DNA of 64,000 nucleotides. It comes from Nitrospira sp. (GTDB lineage Bacteria; Nitrospirota; Nitrospiria; Nitrospirales; Nitrospiraceae). The stretch covers positions 1 through 64,000 of the forward strand of contig JAFEBM010000011.1 of NCBI GenBank assembly GCA_018242685.1. The letters run 5' to 3'. A program made the translations under genes and the position numbers. Below are positions 35,562 to 45,628 of the stretch, piece after piece. The notes beneath the pieces were generated by a model. The model was not told the DNA's origin, made no database searches, and saw only the letters and a list, made by a program, of their open reading frames with translations. The first letter of the stretch is position 1; every line of letters starts with the position of its first letter.

Positions 35562-35882
35562 TTAGGCAGGATTGGGGGCGACAAACACCAAGACTATCAG
35601 CCGGTGGCTCGTATGATTCTTCACACCATGGCCTTCCCCTGCCGGGGCCAGAATCCCTTGCCCCGCCTCAAGCATTCGATGGTCGGCACCAACCTGAAAT
35701 GTTCCTTGTCCCGCTAGAACGATATACACCTTATCCTGGTTGCCATGAACATGGCCCTTTTGTTCTTGGCCAGGCTCGAAACAATAGATGTCACAGAAGA
35801 AGCGCTCCGTTTGAAACAGGTTGTTCTTCTTCATCTTGTCGCCGGTGAACTGCTGGAAATCGGCAAGTGTCACGACCTTCAT
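35562..35882 (-). CDS. small cupin-domain protein
   Basis: 106 residues forming one cupin barrel. Motif 1 is GQEQKGHVHGNQDKVYIVLAGQG, with the metal-ligand histidines of HVH and a lysine/aspartate in place of the common glutamate; motif 2 is LAPAGEGHGVKN. It may bind a metal and a small molecule, or act as a mannose-isomerase-like fold; no specific function can be given. Confidence 0.85.
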   Translation of the reverse strand: MKVVTLADFQQFTGDKMKKNNLFQTERFFCDIYCFEPGQEQKGHVHGNQDKVYIVLAGQGTFQVGADHRMLEAGQGILAPAGEGHGVKNHTSHRLIVLVFVAPNPA

Positions 35883-35921
35883 CGTAGATGCTCCCCTGGT
35901 TCGGCACGCAGGAACCGACCG

Positions 35922-36359
35922 TCACGGCATATGGGACAACAGTTTCTGGTATGAATGTTTGAGTTCGTTCATGGCATTGTTCATCCCTTCCCGAACTTCG
36001 TGCCACTTTGCATCAGTGGCCACTTTCAATTCATCCAAGCTCTCTTTGACACCGTCCTTTTTCTTTTCCAACTCGTTGAGCGACTTCTGAAGATCGGCTC
36101 GTGTGGATTCAGAGGCTTTCGCAATCTTCTCACGCAACCCAACGATTTGCCGCTGAATGGCCGTCAATTCTTCATGTGCTTTTCCTTGGAATGCCTCCTT
36201 TTGTTGAGCCGTATACTCCTTGGTGGCCTCAATCGCCTCCTGGGTCTCTTTCACAACTTTTTCGGCGCTCGCCGCCGATTCAGCTGCCATACCTGACCAC
36301 GGAATCGTGCTCGCAACTACCACTGATACGGCACCTACCGCCAACCAACCTCGATTCAT
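35922..36359 (-). CDS. exported coiled-coil protein
   Basis: 145 residues from ATG 36359, with GAGGGA five bases upstream. A signal peptide (about 1-26, ending GMAAES) is followed by an almost continuous coiled coil rich in Glu, Lys and Ala (EKVVKETQEAIEATKEYTAQ, IVGLREKIAKASEST). It should be periplasmic and may be a stress or scaffold protein. No family recognised. The open frame continues upstream to 36518 but lacks a ribosome site there. Confidence 0.75.
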   Translation of the reverse strand: MNRGWLAVGAVSVVVASTIPWSGMAAESAASAEKVVKETQEAIEATKEYTAQQKEAFQGKAHEELTAIQRQIVGLREKIAKASESTRADLQKSLNELEKKKDGVKESLDELKVATDAKWHEVREGMNNAMNELKHSYQKLLSHMP

Positions 36360-36489
36360 GATTCCCTCAGAATGGAGGCCAAGTATAGTCTGCGACGATT
36401 TCAAAGTCACGATCACTAAACTTTTATGGGGAAGCAGCCGAAAAAGGGAGGTCGTCACCCACAGACGCTCATTCGAGGAGTAGATCCAT

Positions 36490-37380
36490 ATGGCTTCTGA
36501 AATAGGATCGGTAGCCACCCCGATTGAACGGCTGGAACAAGCCTTGATTCAGAAAATTGAGGCGGGAGACGTTGAGCTTCCCCTGCTCCCACAAGCAGCC
36601 AGTCAGGTGCTGGCGCTGGCGGCAGATCCAGCCTCCGATGCGGCGAAGCTCTCATCGTTGATTCACCAGGACCAAGCGCTTGCTGCGCATGTCATGCGGA
36701 TCGCCAATTCGCCGGCCTACATGCCTCGCAGCCCTGTCGTCTCGCTCCAGCACGCGGTGGCCATGCTGGGAATCACCCTGCTATCAGAAATCGCCTTTAC
36801 CGCCTCATTGAAGGTCGGTGCGTTCCAGATGCCGGGATATGAAGATGAAGTCAAACAGTTCTGGCGGCATTCGCTGGCCACCGGGGCCTTTGCGAAAGAA
36901 GTCGCCCGGGCGAAACGTATGAATGTCGAAAGCGCCTATCTCTGCGGACTATTGCACGAAATCGGGAAACCCGTTGTCCTGCGCGTAATCACGACGATTG
37001 CTCGAGAACAAAACATCGATTGGGTCAAAGCACTGGTCACGATACTGGGTAACAAATCTCACGTTAAAACATTGATCGAGGGCTACCATTCGCGCGTCGG
37101 CGCCCTCATCGCAGAAAAATGGAGTTTGCCGAAGCAGGTAGCGGCAGCCATCCAATATTACGAAGGTTACGACCATGCCGATTCGTTCCGTCAAGAGTGC
37201 CTGCTCACCTGTGCCGCAGATAGACTGGCGAGTCACCTTCTGACTCCGGATGACGTGCCGGAAGAGACGCTCCGCGCACATCCAGTTTTCGGTGAACTCA
37301 ATCTATACCCCAATGACATCGATCAGCTCCTGACCAGGAAAGACCACGTGCTGGCTGTGGTGAATGCGCTAAATCTATGA
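36490..37380 (+). CDS. HDOD-domain protein
   Basis: 296 residues, an HDOD domain over most of the length: LPLLPQAASQVLALAADPAS, LAAHVMRIANSPAYMPRSP, and the degenerate metal motif LLHEIGKPV. HDOD proteins are non-catalytic HD relatives used as signalling scaffolds. The start lies just inside a short divergent gap from the coiled-coil gene. It overlaps sthA by four bases. Confidence 0.9.
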   Translation: MASEIGSVATPIERLEQALIQKIEAGDVELPLLPQAASQVLALAADPASDAAKLSSLIHQDQALAAHVMRIANSPAYMPRSPVVSLQHAVAMLGITLLSEIAFTASLKVGAFQMPGYEDEVKQFWRHSLATGAFAKEVARAKRMNVESAYLCGLLHEIGKPVVLRVITTIAREQNIDWVKALVTILGNKSHVKTLIEGYHSRVGALIAEKWSLPKQVAAAIQYYEGYDHADSFRQECLLTCAADRLASHLLTPDDVPEETLRAHPVFGELNLYPNDIDQLLTRKDHVLAVVNALNL

Positions 37381-38792
37381 GCACATCCGTTGCGTTCGAT
37401 ATCGTCGTCATTGGAGCCGGCCCAGCCGGACAGAAAGCGGCGGTCCAAGGCGCCAAAGCCGGAAAACGAGTCGCCCTGATTGAGCGAGAACGAGGCATCG
37501 GCGGCAGCTGTGTCTATCGCGGCACGATCCCCAGCAAGACATTGCGAGAAAGCGCTCTCCATCTGGATCGGCTCAAACGGGCGGGAGAAGCGTTCCAATT
37601 CAGTCTTAAGCAGGATACCCAAATTGCGACCCTCTTGAGCCGGCTTGAAGACGTCGTCCAAGCACACGACTCCTTTATGAGCCGTCAGATCAGGCGCAAC
37701 GGCATCTCGCTGTTTCACGGACGAGCGTGTTTCCTGAGCGAGCACACGATCGAGATGCAAACCGTCGACGGAGTTCAACAACAATTCACCGCCGATACCA
37801 TCGTGGTCGCCACCGGCTCGCGCCCGAGAAACCCCGAGGCGATCCCCGTCGACCATGAGCACATCCTTGACAGCGACTCGCTCCTTTCCATGATGTACTT
37901 ACCACAGTCGCTGGCTGTTATCGGAGGTGGGGTGATCGGCTGCGAATATGCTTCTATCTTTGCGCTGCTGGGTGTAGAAGTCACGCTGATCGATCGGGCT
38001 CCCTATCCGCTTCAATTTATGGATCGAGAACTGGTCGAACAGTTCATCAAAGGCTTTGAACAGCACGGTGGCCATTATCTCGGTGGACAACATATCGAGC
38101 AGGTGCGATGGAACGAGGTTGCGCACGTCGTCACGAAGCTGGGCGATGGAACGACGGTCAATACTGAGAAGCTGCTGGTCGCTCTGGGTCGGCAGGCCAA
38201 CGTCGAAGACCTGAATCTCTCCGCTGCGGGGATCATGGTTTCCGATAAAGGCGTGATTCCTGTGAATCAATACTGCCAGACGAATGTTCCCCACATCTAT
38301 GCCGTCGGTGACATGGTCGGTGCGCCGGCATTGGCGTCCAAAGCCATGGAGCAGGGCCGACGCGCCGTCCGTCACGCGCTCAACCTTCCGATCGGTGATG
38401 CAGCCTCAACCATCCCGTTAGGCATCTACACGATTCCGGAAATGGCGAGTATCGGCCTTGACGAGATGGGCGCCCGGGAGCGGTATCGAGATCCGTTGAT
38501 CGGACGAGCCAAGTTTGAGGAAATCGCTCGTGCCCAGATATCAGGCGCCGGCCATGGGCTCCTCAAGATGGTGGCCGATCCAACTGGTGAGCGACTACTC
38601 GGGATACAGGTGGTTGGAGATTCCGCCACGGAACTGGTGCACCTGGGGCAATTGGCCCTTCAGAGCGGTGCAACGATCGAATCGTTCATCGACAACGTCT
38701 TCAACTTTCCGACCTATGCCGAAGCCTACCGGATCGCCGCACTTGACATTCTTGGACAGGCAGCGAAGATTCGAACGGCCAAGGCCGCATAG
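37377..38792 (+). CDS. sthA: soluble pyridine nucleotide transhydrogenase
   Basis: 471 residues of the flavoprotein disulfide-reductase fold, with FAD motif GAGPAG at 13-18, NAD motif VIGGGVIGCEYASIFALLGV and the C-terminal dimer domain. The redox-pair position reads GGSCVYRGTIPSKTLRE: only one cysteine (C45), and the GTIPSKTLRE string is that of SthA, which transfers hydride between NADPH and NAD. The ATGA overlap with the HDOD gene couples the two. Confidence 0.92.
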   Translation: MSTSVAFDIVVIGAGPAGQKAAVQGAKAGKRVALIERERGIGGSCVYRGTIPSKTLRESALHLDRLKRAGEAFQFSLKQDTQIATLLSRLEDVVQAHDSFMSRQIRRNGISLFHGRACFLSEHTIEMQTVDGVQQQFTADTIVVATGSRPRNPEAIPVDHEHILDSDSLLSMMYLPQSLAVIGGGVIGCEYASIFALLGVEVTLIDRAPYPLQFMDRELVEQFIKGFEQHGGHYLGGQHIEQVRWNEVAHVVTKLGDGTTVNTEKLLVALGRQANVEDLNLSAAGIMVSDKGVIPVNQYCQTNVPHIYAVGDMVGAPALASKAMEQGRRAVRHALNLPIGDAASTIPLGIYTIPEMASIGLDEMGARERYRDPLIGRAKFEEIARAQISGAGHGLLKMVADPTGERLLGIQVVGDSATELVHLGQLALQSGATIESFIDNVFNFPTYAEAYRIAALDILGQAAKIRTAKAA

Positions 38793-38829
38793 CAGTGTGC
38801 ATACCTGGAAATGGTGCGCCTATTCGTCG

Positions 38830-40281
38830 CTAGCCCTTTATATTGCCGATCGGTTTGAGTTCCGCGACTATTTTTGTGATTCCTGCACGATCGACCGCCT
38901 CGACCACTTCGGATATGTTTTTGTACGCGAACCCTGCTTCTTCCGCCAAACTCGACATTGAGACCGCCTTCACGAGGATACCGCGCTGTTTCATTTGTTT
39001 CTGTATCTGCTCACCACGAACAGCCTTCTTCGCTTGGGCCCTCGACATCGTCCGTCCCGACCCATGCATCGTCGACGCGAAGGTGTCACGCACCGCTCCT
39101 TCCGTCCCCGCCAATAGATAGGATCCGGTTTCCATCGAGCCGCCGCAAATCACTGGTTGACCTGTCATACGATAGCGTGGCGGGAGCTCGGGACTTCCTG
39201 GACCCAATGCTCTCGTTGAACCTTTTCGATGGACCACCAGTTCTCCTTCCGGATACCGCTCAACTTTGGCGATATTGTGCGCCACGTCGTAGACCAGTTC
39301 CATACCCATCTCCTCTGCTGATCGACCGAATACAGCAGCAAAGGCTTCGCGTATCTGATGGGTAATCACTTGACGATTGGCGAAAGCGGTGTTGGCCGCA
39401 CAATTCATAGCCGAGAAATAATCCTGCCCTTCGACGGAAGCGAACGGGGCACAGGCTAATTGCTGATCTTTCACGGAAATCCCATATCGCCGCATGGCTC
39501 GTTCGAATATCTTGAGATAGTCGCTTGCGACCTGGTGGCCGAAGCCGCGTGACCCACAGTGTACCATCACCACTATCTGGTCGTGACCGGTGATCACCCA
39601 AGCTGAAGCAGTCTCTTTGTCAAATACCCGATCACTGGATACCACCTGTACTTCGAGATAGTGGTTACCTGACCCCAAGGTCCCCAACTGATTGATTCCT
39701 CGTTTGACTGCCTGGTCGCTGACTTTTGAAGGGTCGGCTCCGGTTATGCATCCTCCTTCTTCAATTGTCTCCAGATCGCGATGCCAACCAAATCCCTGCG
39801 CAATACACCATCGAGCCCCATTAGTCATGACTTGTTCAAACGAGGAGCGGTCCAACCGTACAAAACCACTTGCGCCTACCCCGGCCGGCACTCTCCGGAA
39901 CAATTCCGTCATCAAATGATCAAGATGCGGCTGCACATCTTCACGGGTGAGATCGGTTCTGATGAGACGCATCCCACAATTCACGTCATAGCCGACACCA
40001 CCAGGCGAGATGACGCCTGATCGAATATCAAATGCGGCAACACCTCCAATAGGAAACCCGTAACCCCAATGGCCATCCGGCATACAGAGCGCGTATCGTC
40101 TAATTCCAGGAAGACAAGCGACGTTCGTAACTTGCTGGAATACTCCGGCATCCATCGCTTGGAGAATGGCCGGAGTGGCATAGATTCGTGCCGGAACATG
40201 CATGTCTTCTTTTTCACTCGAAGGGATCTCCCACAGTTCGTCCGAAATCCGATTGACCTGCATCTCAGTGTTCAGCTTCAT
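38830..40281 (-). CDS. rtcB: RNA-splicing ligase RtcB
   Basis: 483 residues. The Mn and GTP site is intact: GVGYDVNCGMRL (Asp, Cys), LGSGNHYLEV (His), VHCGSRGFGHQ (His), VYDVAHNIAKVE (His), and the guanylylated histidine in TMHGSGRTMSR. RtcB joins 2',3'-cyclic phosphate and 5'-OH RNA ends. Archease is coupled upstream by an ATGA overlap, the classic partner that keeps RtcB turning over. No intron-processing gene is near, so a repair role is likely. Confidence 0.96.
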   Translation of the reverse strand: MKLNTEMQVNRISDELWEIPSSEKEDMHVPARIYATPAILQAMDAGVFQQVTNVACLPGIRRYALCMPDGHWGYGFPIGGVAAFDIRSGVISPGGVGYDVNCGMRLIRTDLTREDVQPHLDHLMTELFRRVPAGVGASGFVRLDRSSFEQVMTNGARWCIAQGFGWHRDLETIEEGGCITGADPSKVSDQAVKRGINQLGTLGSGNHYLEVQVVSSDRVFDKETASAWVITGHDQIVVMVHCGSRGFGHQVASDYLKIFERAMRRYGISVKDQQLACAPFASVEGQDYFSAMNCAANTAFANRQVITHQIREAFAAVFGRSAEEMGMELVYDVAHNIAKVERYPEGELVVHRKGSTRALGPGSPELPPRYRMTGQPVICGGSMETGSYLLAGTEGAVRDTFASTMHGSGRTMSRAQAKKAVRGEQIQKQMKQRGILVKAVSMSSLAEEAGFAYKNISEVVEAVDRAGITKIVAELKPIGNIKG

Positions 40282-40715
40282 ACGTCAACCACCACCCTTG
40301 CGTGCCAGCGCATGTCCTCCTGTTTTACTTCGTACAGATGCTTGGTGATTCCCTTCACATCGGCCCTCAATGTCTGCACTGAACCATTGACCGGCTCTCC
40401 GTACAGTAACCCCGTCAGTTTCCAACAGCCGTGGTCCCGGCGAGTCAACGTGAGTTCCGCCCGATTGAATACGACTCCAGCTGCATCCTTCCAGTACACG
40501 AGGTCCGAGAGCCAATCGAACAACAGTTCGGCAGGATCTTCATCTGTTCGTTCAATGGTTTGCCGCCAAGTGGTCCCCACTGTTGTCGGATCAGCCAAGG
40601 CTTCGATGACCGCGCATGTTGCTCCTTGGAAGAGTTCCTGGAGTGAATCGCCGGAGGCATCGAACGCCAGATCAGCTGTGGCGACATCGTCCAGAAAGTA
40701 AAACGCGTGGGACAT
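40278..40715 (-). CDS. archease
   Basis: 145 residues: FLDDVATADLAFDASGDSLQ at the front, then the LLFDWLSDLVYWKD segment, and the C-terminal acidic metal sites. Archease is the activator of RtcB guanylylation. The pair rtcB-archease forms a complete RNA-repair unit. Start ATG 40715 is the only sensible one (MSHAFYFLDDV). Confidence 0.93.
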   Translation of the reverse strand: MSHAFYFLDDVATADLAFDASGDSLQELFQGATCAVIEALADPTTVGTTWRQTIERTDEDPAELLFDWLSDLVYWKDAAGVVFNRAELTLTRRDHGCWKLTGLLYGEPVNGSVQTLRADVKGITKHLYEVKQEDMRWHARVVVDV

Positions 40716-40786
40716 TCTTGTGCCAAAGCGGAATGGTCAGCCGATTGGAAAACGTGGAGATGAGGGGGCCTGGTTCAGACTGCCGA

Positions 40787-41935
40787 CTATCCGAGCTCGA
40801 AGATTTTGGGGAAATTGGTGAGATTACGACAGCCGTCTTTCGTAACGAGCACCATATCCTCGATTCGGACGGCTCCCAACCCTGGATAATACAGCCCTGG
40901 CTCGACCGTGACGACGTGGCCCTCTTGGAGAAGTGACCCAGTTCGACTGATACGTGGCGCTTCGTGAATATCCAACCCCACACCATGTCCAGTTCCGTGA
41001 AAATACCCCTGCATACGCCCGTTCAGTAGGCCGGTCTTGTATCCGGCCTTTTCAAAACGCGCACAGATGCCTTGATGGATCTTCATACCGTCAGCGCCGT
41101 CTTTGATCTTGTCGATGGCATCTTCTTGGGCATCCTTGACGATGCCATACAACCGCTTGAGTTCCGGGCTGACCGTCCCGCGCATCACCGTACGGGACAT
41201 GTCGGCAAAATAGCGGCTTGTCGCTGAGCGAGGGAACACATCGAAGATGATACTACGATGAGCCGGCAACGGTCCGCTCCCTTCATTGTGAGGATCACAG
41301 GCCTGTTCCCCACCTGCCACAATCGTATGCTGGGCCACACAGTTCTGCTCCATGAGTTTGACATTGATCAACTGCTTGACCCGCTCAGATGTCAATACCA
41401 CTCCGTCACACCACAACTCCCCCTCCTGAATGGTCGCCCGTCGCAGCAGATCATGCGCTGAGGCCACCGCCTCTTCGGTGGCTCGCTGGGAGAGCTCGAT
41501 AAATCGAACTTCCTCCGCGTTTTTCACGACACGTTGTTCGTAGAACGGATCGCGTTTCGGCTTGAGGCTGTATCCCAGTTCCTGTAATCGCGTGGCGTAG
41601 ATGAACGGAAAATTAGCCGGAACCAGCAGGCTTCTGATCTTGGACTCTTTCAAGACAACGTGCACGATGTCGACTGTTGTCGGGCTCTTGATCCCCTGTT
41701 TCTTCGCCTTCTCTTCGATTTCAGAGTAGGACAGCACTCGATCCACTGAGGCTTGAGTTCTGGCACGATCTATTTCCAGATCGCTCATGACCATCAACCG
41801 CTCACCTTTGATTTCGAGATAGATGAACGGGTCCGGCGCCATGAAGCGCGTGGCATAGTATAGATTCGAGTCATGCTCGCTGGCGGCGATGAACAATGTG
41901 GCCGCCTCTGGTTGCGATATCGTGGAGCGTTTCAT
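40787..41935 (-). CDS. Xaa-Pro aminopeptidase family (M24) metallopeptidase
   Basis: 382 residues with an N-terminal creatinase-like domain and a pita-bread catalytic domain. Metal ligands are visible: FDVFPRSATSRYFADMSR (Asp, Asp), FHGTGHGVGLDIHEAPR (His), VVTVEPGLYY (Glu) and GAVRIEDMVL (Glu). It cuts the N-terminal residue before proline. It is separated from archease by only ~70 bases and probably read in the same direction, but need not be functionally linked. The usual accC-efp-pepP arrangement is broken up here. Confidence 0.9.
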   Translation of the reverse strand: MKRSTISQPEAATLFIAASEHDSNLYYATRFMAPDPFIYLEIKGERLMVMSDLEIDRARTQASVDRVLSYSEIEEKAKKQGIKSPTTVDIVHVVLKESKIRSLLVPANFPFIYATRLQELGYSLKPKRDPFYEQRVVKNAEEVRFIELSQRATEEAVASAHDLLRRATIQEGELWCDGVVLTSERVKQLINVKLMEQNCVAQHTIVAGGEQACDPHNEGSGPLPAHRSIIFDVFPRSATSRYFADMSRTVMRGTVSPELKRLYGIVKDAQEDAIDKIKDGADGMKIHQGICARFEKAGYKTGLLNGRMQGYFHGTGHGVGLDIHEAPRISRTGSLLQEGHVVTVEPGLYYPGLGAVRIEDMVLVTKDGCRNLTNFPKIFELG

Positions 41936-42044
41936 GAATTTACCCTGGGATAGCAGGACTGAATGGAATCCTTAGCGGTGTCCGGAGTCGAACTTCAATG
42001 CTGATGCTAGCACGGGCATGGGGAGCGGTCAAGAATCAGGTCGG

Positions 42045-45000
42045 TCACGGCACAGCAGGAGCCGGCGAGGAAGTCATATCTTTGGGTCGCACTTCGGACT
42101 CTTCATCCGGCGTCACCAAATCTATCGGCAGCGTCAGGGTATTCGTTAAGACATCGATCGCGAGCTGGGCCAACCCCGACAACCCGGATGCAAAGGACTT
42201 CACCGGCATATAGATCACTTCCGGATCGTCCATCGCCCCCTTCATGGTGAACATCGCCGTGGCTATCCCCTTCCGATCGCCCGCAACGATTCGTCCGAAA
42301 AGTGGAATCGTCTTGAGGAATTGTGAGTAGGATCCGAACGGACTCACCGCGACGACAAGATCCAGCTGGTCTGTCGGTAAGTCGTAATTCCCGGCAGCCG
42401 TAATTTTTAGAATCGGGCTGTCGATGATCAGGTTTTCCGTCTGAAACATCCCATTTTGAATTGCAACGGTCGCGGAAATCCTATTGTACGGCAACCCCTC
42501 CTTTTCAAGATCGACTTTCCCCTGTAACACAGCCGGAAGATTCAGCAAACTGACGATCTTCCACACAGCCTGCTCGCTTGATTTCAGGATACGCCCGTTT
42601 TCCAAGAGGACTTCGACCTTCCCATTCAAAGACGGATAGACACCGTGCGGATTGCGCCCGTGTCCGCGAAGCGCGCCGCTGAGACGAATCTCTCCCGACA
42701 CGCCGTGAACCTGGCCCTTGGTCAATTTCAACAGATCTTCGAATTCTACTCCGGTAGCCCGGAATGAAAGGTCAAAGTCCGCCGGCGCCTTTGGGGGAAG
42801 GTGCAGTACCAACCGTCCAGCCACATGCCCATGTGTTGACTCACCGGAAAGCCGATCGATATCAAGCACCCCGTCCTGAATATTGATGCGGGCGGCAAGC
42901 GAACTGAATTTCAGATGTTTGTAGCGCCCGCGCATAATGGCCGCCGACATGGTGACTTGACTGGTCGCCGCCAAGGTTTCGAGAAAGTCCCGTATAGGGG
43001 TCCGTTCACCTTTCGGAATGACCAAACTCAGATCAAGCTGGCTGGATTCGATCTTGCCGGTGATGATGGGCTTCGACGCCCAATTTCGAACCATGGCTTC
43101 AACGGCGATATCGCTGCCTTGAACCATGAACGACAATCGTTTGAGTTCGATCTCGTTGCGGAGAAACTTGACGCGGGCATAGAGATCCTGTATGTGCCCA
43201 TCAATCCCTTTCGCCTGCATCAGCCCGTTCGTCAGTCCCATCCATCCGGTCACTCGCCAGGTCTTCCAATCCGGCTCTTTGCCTTTGACATCAAGCGAGA
43301 CTTCGATATTGCCTGCTTCAAGCCCACCTTTCGATATCCATTCAGGAATGCTGGATACCGACAACGTACCGGTCGCCACTGCCATATCGATCATAAAGCC
43401 GTTACCGAACTGCAGAGTTCCTTTGGCTGGAATGTTCAAAGATGGTAAGGCCAGCTCCATTCGCTGCAGCTTTACGGTGGTCGGCTGGGGCATCACACCC
43501 TCAAACTTCACAGTGGCCTTGGCGCCGACGGGCTTTTCCATGGCCCCAACGACTACTTTTGCTTCATCGAGCACGGCGGATCCTCGAACCTGGGGTCTCG
43601 TTGTCAAACCGGACAGAGCTATCTCCGTGCTGAGCGTACCTTCGAACATACCCTGTTCGCCCCCGGTAGAACGGAACAACCTCACCATCTGTGCCGCACC
43701 ACCGCGCGTGCGGATCACAAAGTCTTGAAATTGGCTTCTCGACCCGCCGGTGATCGCCCCATGGACTTGGACGGTTGTTTCACCGAGATGTCCCGTGACT
43801 TGGTCAAACTGTGTGGATCCATTGGCCAAAACAAATTTTCCCTGCATCCCGGTCAAACGCTCCGGTAAATTCACATGGGTAAGACTGACTTGATGGGCCG
43901 TAAGCTCCCCTCCGGCAAACGTGATCCCATCGGAACGGTTCAACAGTCCCTCGAGGCGAAACGTCGACTGTACCGTACCGTCGGCATCACGGATACCGGC
44001 TAACAACTGCGTGACGCGCTCCGCTTTCACGGTCTTCACCAGAAACTCCATAAAATGCGTTGCAGCCGTCTCACCCGTGATGTCCAGTTCCAACCATGGA
44101 CCTGCGTTGAGAAACGACACCTCTGCTTTTCCACCGGTGATCTGCATCGCCTCGTACATCCCGGTTATCTTCGCAATGCGAACACGTCCTGTCTCGACCA
44201 CGACCACCGCAGCGAGGTCCTTCGCAACGATACGATCACTGCCGATCAAACCTCGACCTTCGCTGACATGAAACTCTCCGATCGTCGAGAGTTGAGGACC
44301 CGTCGTCGCCGTCCCGGTGAGCGTCGCATTCACTACTTGTACCTTGCCGTCGATCTGGCGATCCACCAGCAGAGCTGGAAGCTGCGGATGGATCCAGTCA
44401 GGGGGGATGGTTTTCAGGAGCTGCGAGAGGGCAACGAGAGAACTGCTGAACGTGACGGTAAACGTCGGCTGCGGAGTCAAGAGGCCTGCGAGATTGGCCT
44501 TTCCTTTCAGGATGATATTGTTCAGATGCGCCGTCATGTCGGACAGGACCATGTCATATCCGGCGACACCCGGCATGACGCGGACGGTGCTCTTCAGATT
44601 TAATGCTCCTTGAAGATGCTGAGAAACCGGCCTGGGACCGAGCAAGTCAGCTACGTCTCGTATTTTCAGATCAGCAGCGTCGATCTGTCCTTCAAACTGA
44701 AATCCCGTGGCCGATTCGGCGGTTTCTTCACCGGACAACGACAACGATCGTTCTGCTCGTTTGATGGCGCCATCCAGCGACACAGCAGATACACCCGATT
44801 TTCCTTGATGAGCCGCCGACAGGTGCAATTCTGCGAGGCCACGCCCAGGCCGGACCAGCAGCCTAAACTCGACGTGTTCTAACTCGAGAGATCGAATACC
44901 GTCAGGTCTGGCTGCATCAATGACCGTGATCGTTCCGTTAACGAGTGTCGCCTCGCTGATCATGAGTGTCCGCGCCATCATGTCCATCGTGTGCTGGTCG

Positions 45001-45404
45001 GAATCTGCCCGGCTGTTCAACCCGTCCAAGACATTCCAATGACCGTGCTCGTTCCGCCGCAGCGTCAGTGTCGGCTCCTCGATCAATAATCGCTTGCCGA
45101 CCACTTGTTTCTTGAGGAGCGGCAGGAGACGTAAGACCAGATCGACCCGCTTAGCCGTCAGGACAACCTGCTCTGATTCAGGATCGTGAATTTTGACATC
45201 GGTGAGTTCTGTGCGGATACGGGGGAAGATCACGAACTTGACGCGATGCACGTCGATCTTTCTCCCCAGGCTCTCCTCAAGCTGTTCCAGGACAAAGTCT
45301 TTGAGATAGTCTTGGCCGGTCAGTTCTCTTGAAAATGAGAGGAACGCAACCACCAACACCACGATGGCGAGTACGATCACGAGCGCAAGACGAAGACGAG
45401 ACAC
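42045..45404 (-). CDS. large AsmA-like envelope protein
   Basis: 1119 residues. An N-terminal membrane anchor (about 5-24) is followed by a typical AsmA start (LTGQDYLKDFVLEQLEESLG, IDVHRVKFVIFPRIRTEL) and then a very long series of beta strands, ending in a conserved AsmA-C segment and TIPLFGRIVAGDRKGIATAM. Large AsmA/TamB/YhdP proteins form periplasmic grooves thought to carry lipids to the outer membrane. Start is GTG at 45404 with AAGGG upstream. Its 3' end is 110 bases from the M24 gene. Confidence 0.85.
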   Translation of the reverse strand: MSRLRLALVIVLAIVVLVVAFLSFSRELTGQDYLKDFVLEQLEESLGRKIDVHRVKFVIFPRIRTELTDVKIHDPESEQVVLTAKRVDLVLRLLPLLKKQVVGKRLLIEEPTLTLRRNEHGHWNVLDGLNSRADSDQHTMDMMARTLMISEATLVNGTITVIDAARPDGIRSLELEHVEFRLLVRPGRGLAELHLSAAHQGKSGVSAVSLDGAIKRAERSLSLSGEETAESATGFQFEGQIDAADLKIRDVADLLGPRPVSQHLQGALNLKSTVRVMPGVAGYDMVLSDMTAHLNNIILKGKANLAGLLTPQPTFTVTFSSSLVALSQLLKTIPPDWIHPQLPALLVDRQIDGKVQVVNATLTGTATTGPQLSTIGEFHVSEGRGLIGSDRIVAKDLAAVVVVETGRVRIAKITGMYEAMQITGGKAEVSFLNAGPWLELDITGETAATHFMEFLVKTVKAERVTQLLAGIRDADGTVQSTFRLEGLLNRSDGITFAGGELTAHQVSLTHVNLPERLTGMQGKFVLANGSTQFDQVTGHLGETTVQVHGAITGGSRSQFQDFVIRTRGGAAQMVRLFRSTGGEQGMFEGTLSTEIALSGLTTRPQVRGSAVLDEAKVVVGAMEKPVGAKATVKFEGVMPQPTTVKLQRMELALPSLNIPAKGTLQFGNGFMIDMAVATGTLSVSSIPEWISKGGLEAGNIEVSLDVKGKEPDWKTWRVTGWMGLTNGLMQAKGIDGHIQDLYARVKFLRNEIELKRLSFMVQGSDIAVEAMVRNWASKPIITGKIESSQLDLSLVIPKGERTPIRDFLETLAATSQVTMSAAIMRGRYKHLKFSSLAARINIQDGVLDIDRLSGESTHGHVAGRLVLHLPPKAPADFDLSFRATGVEFEDLLKLTKGQVHGVSGEIRLSGALRGHGRNPHGVYPSLNGKVEVLLENGRILKSSEQAVWKIVSLLNLPAVLQGKVDLEKEGLPYNRISATVAIQNGMFQTENLIIDSPILKITAAGNYDLPTDQLDLVVAVSPFGSYSQFLKTIPLFGRIVAGDRKGIATAMFTMKGAMDDPEVIYMPVKSFASGLSGLAQLAIDVLTNTLTLPIDLVTPDEESEVRPKDMTSSPAPAVP

Positions 45405-45628
45405 ATCACCCTTTCAAATTACGTACCGGTCCTTCGTGGCATCTTACCGGATCAATCACTCGAAATCCATGAACTCAGCGTTCTATAAAGGTTTTTCTAC
45501 AATTTCTATAGTTCGACGGCCTCTAAGACGCAAAGGAGCCTCCACAGTAGCCACTATATTTTGAAACCGGATAAGAGGTTGCCTCTTTGCAGTTGACAGG
45601 AGCCGGACGGTCGAACTACATCTCTATT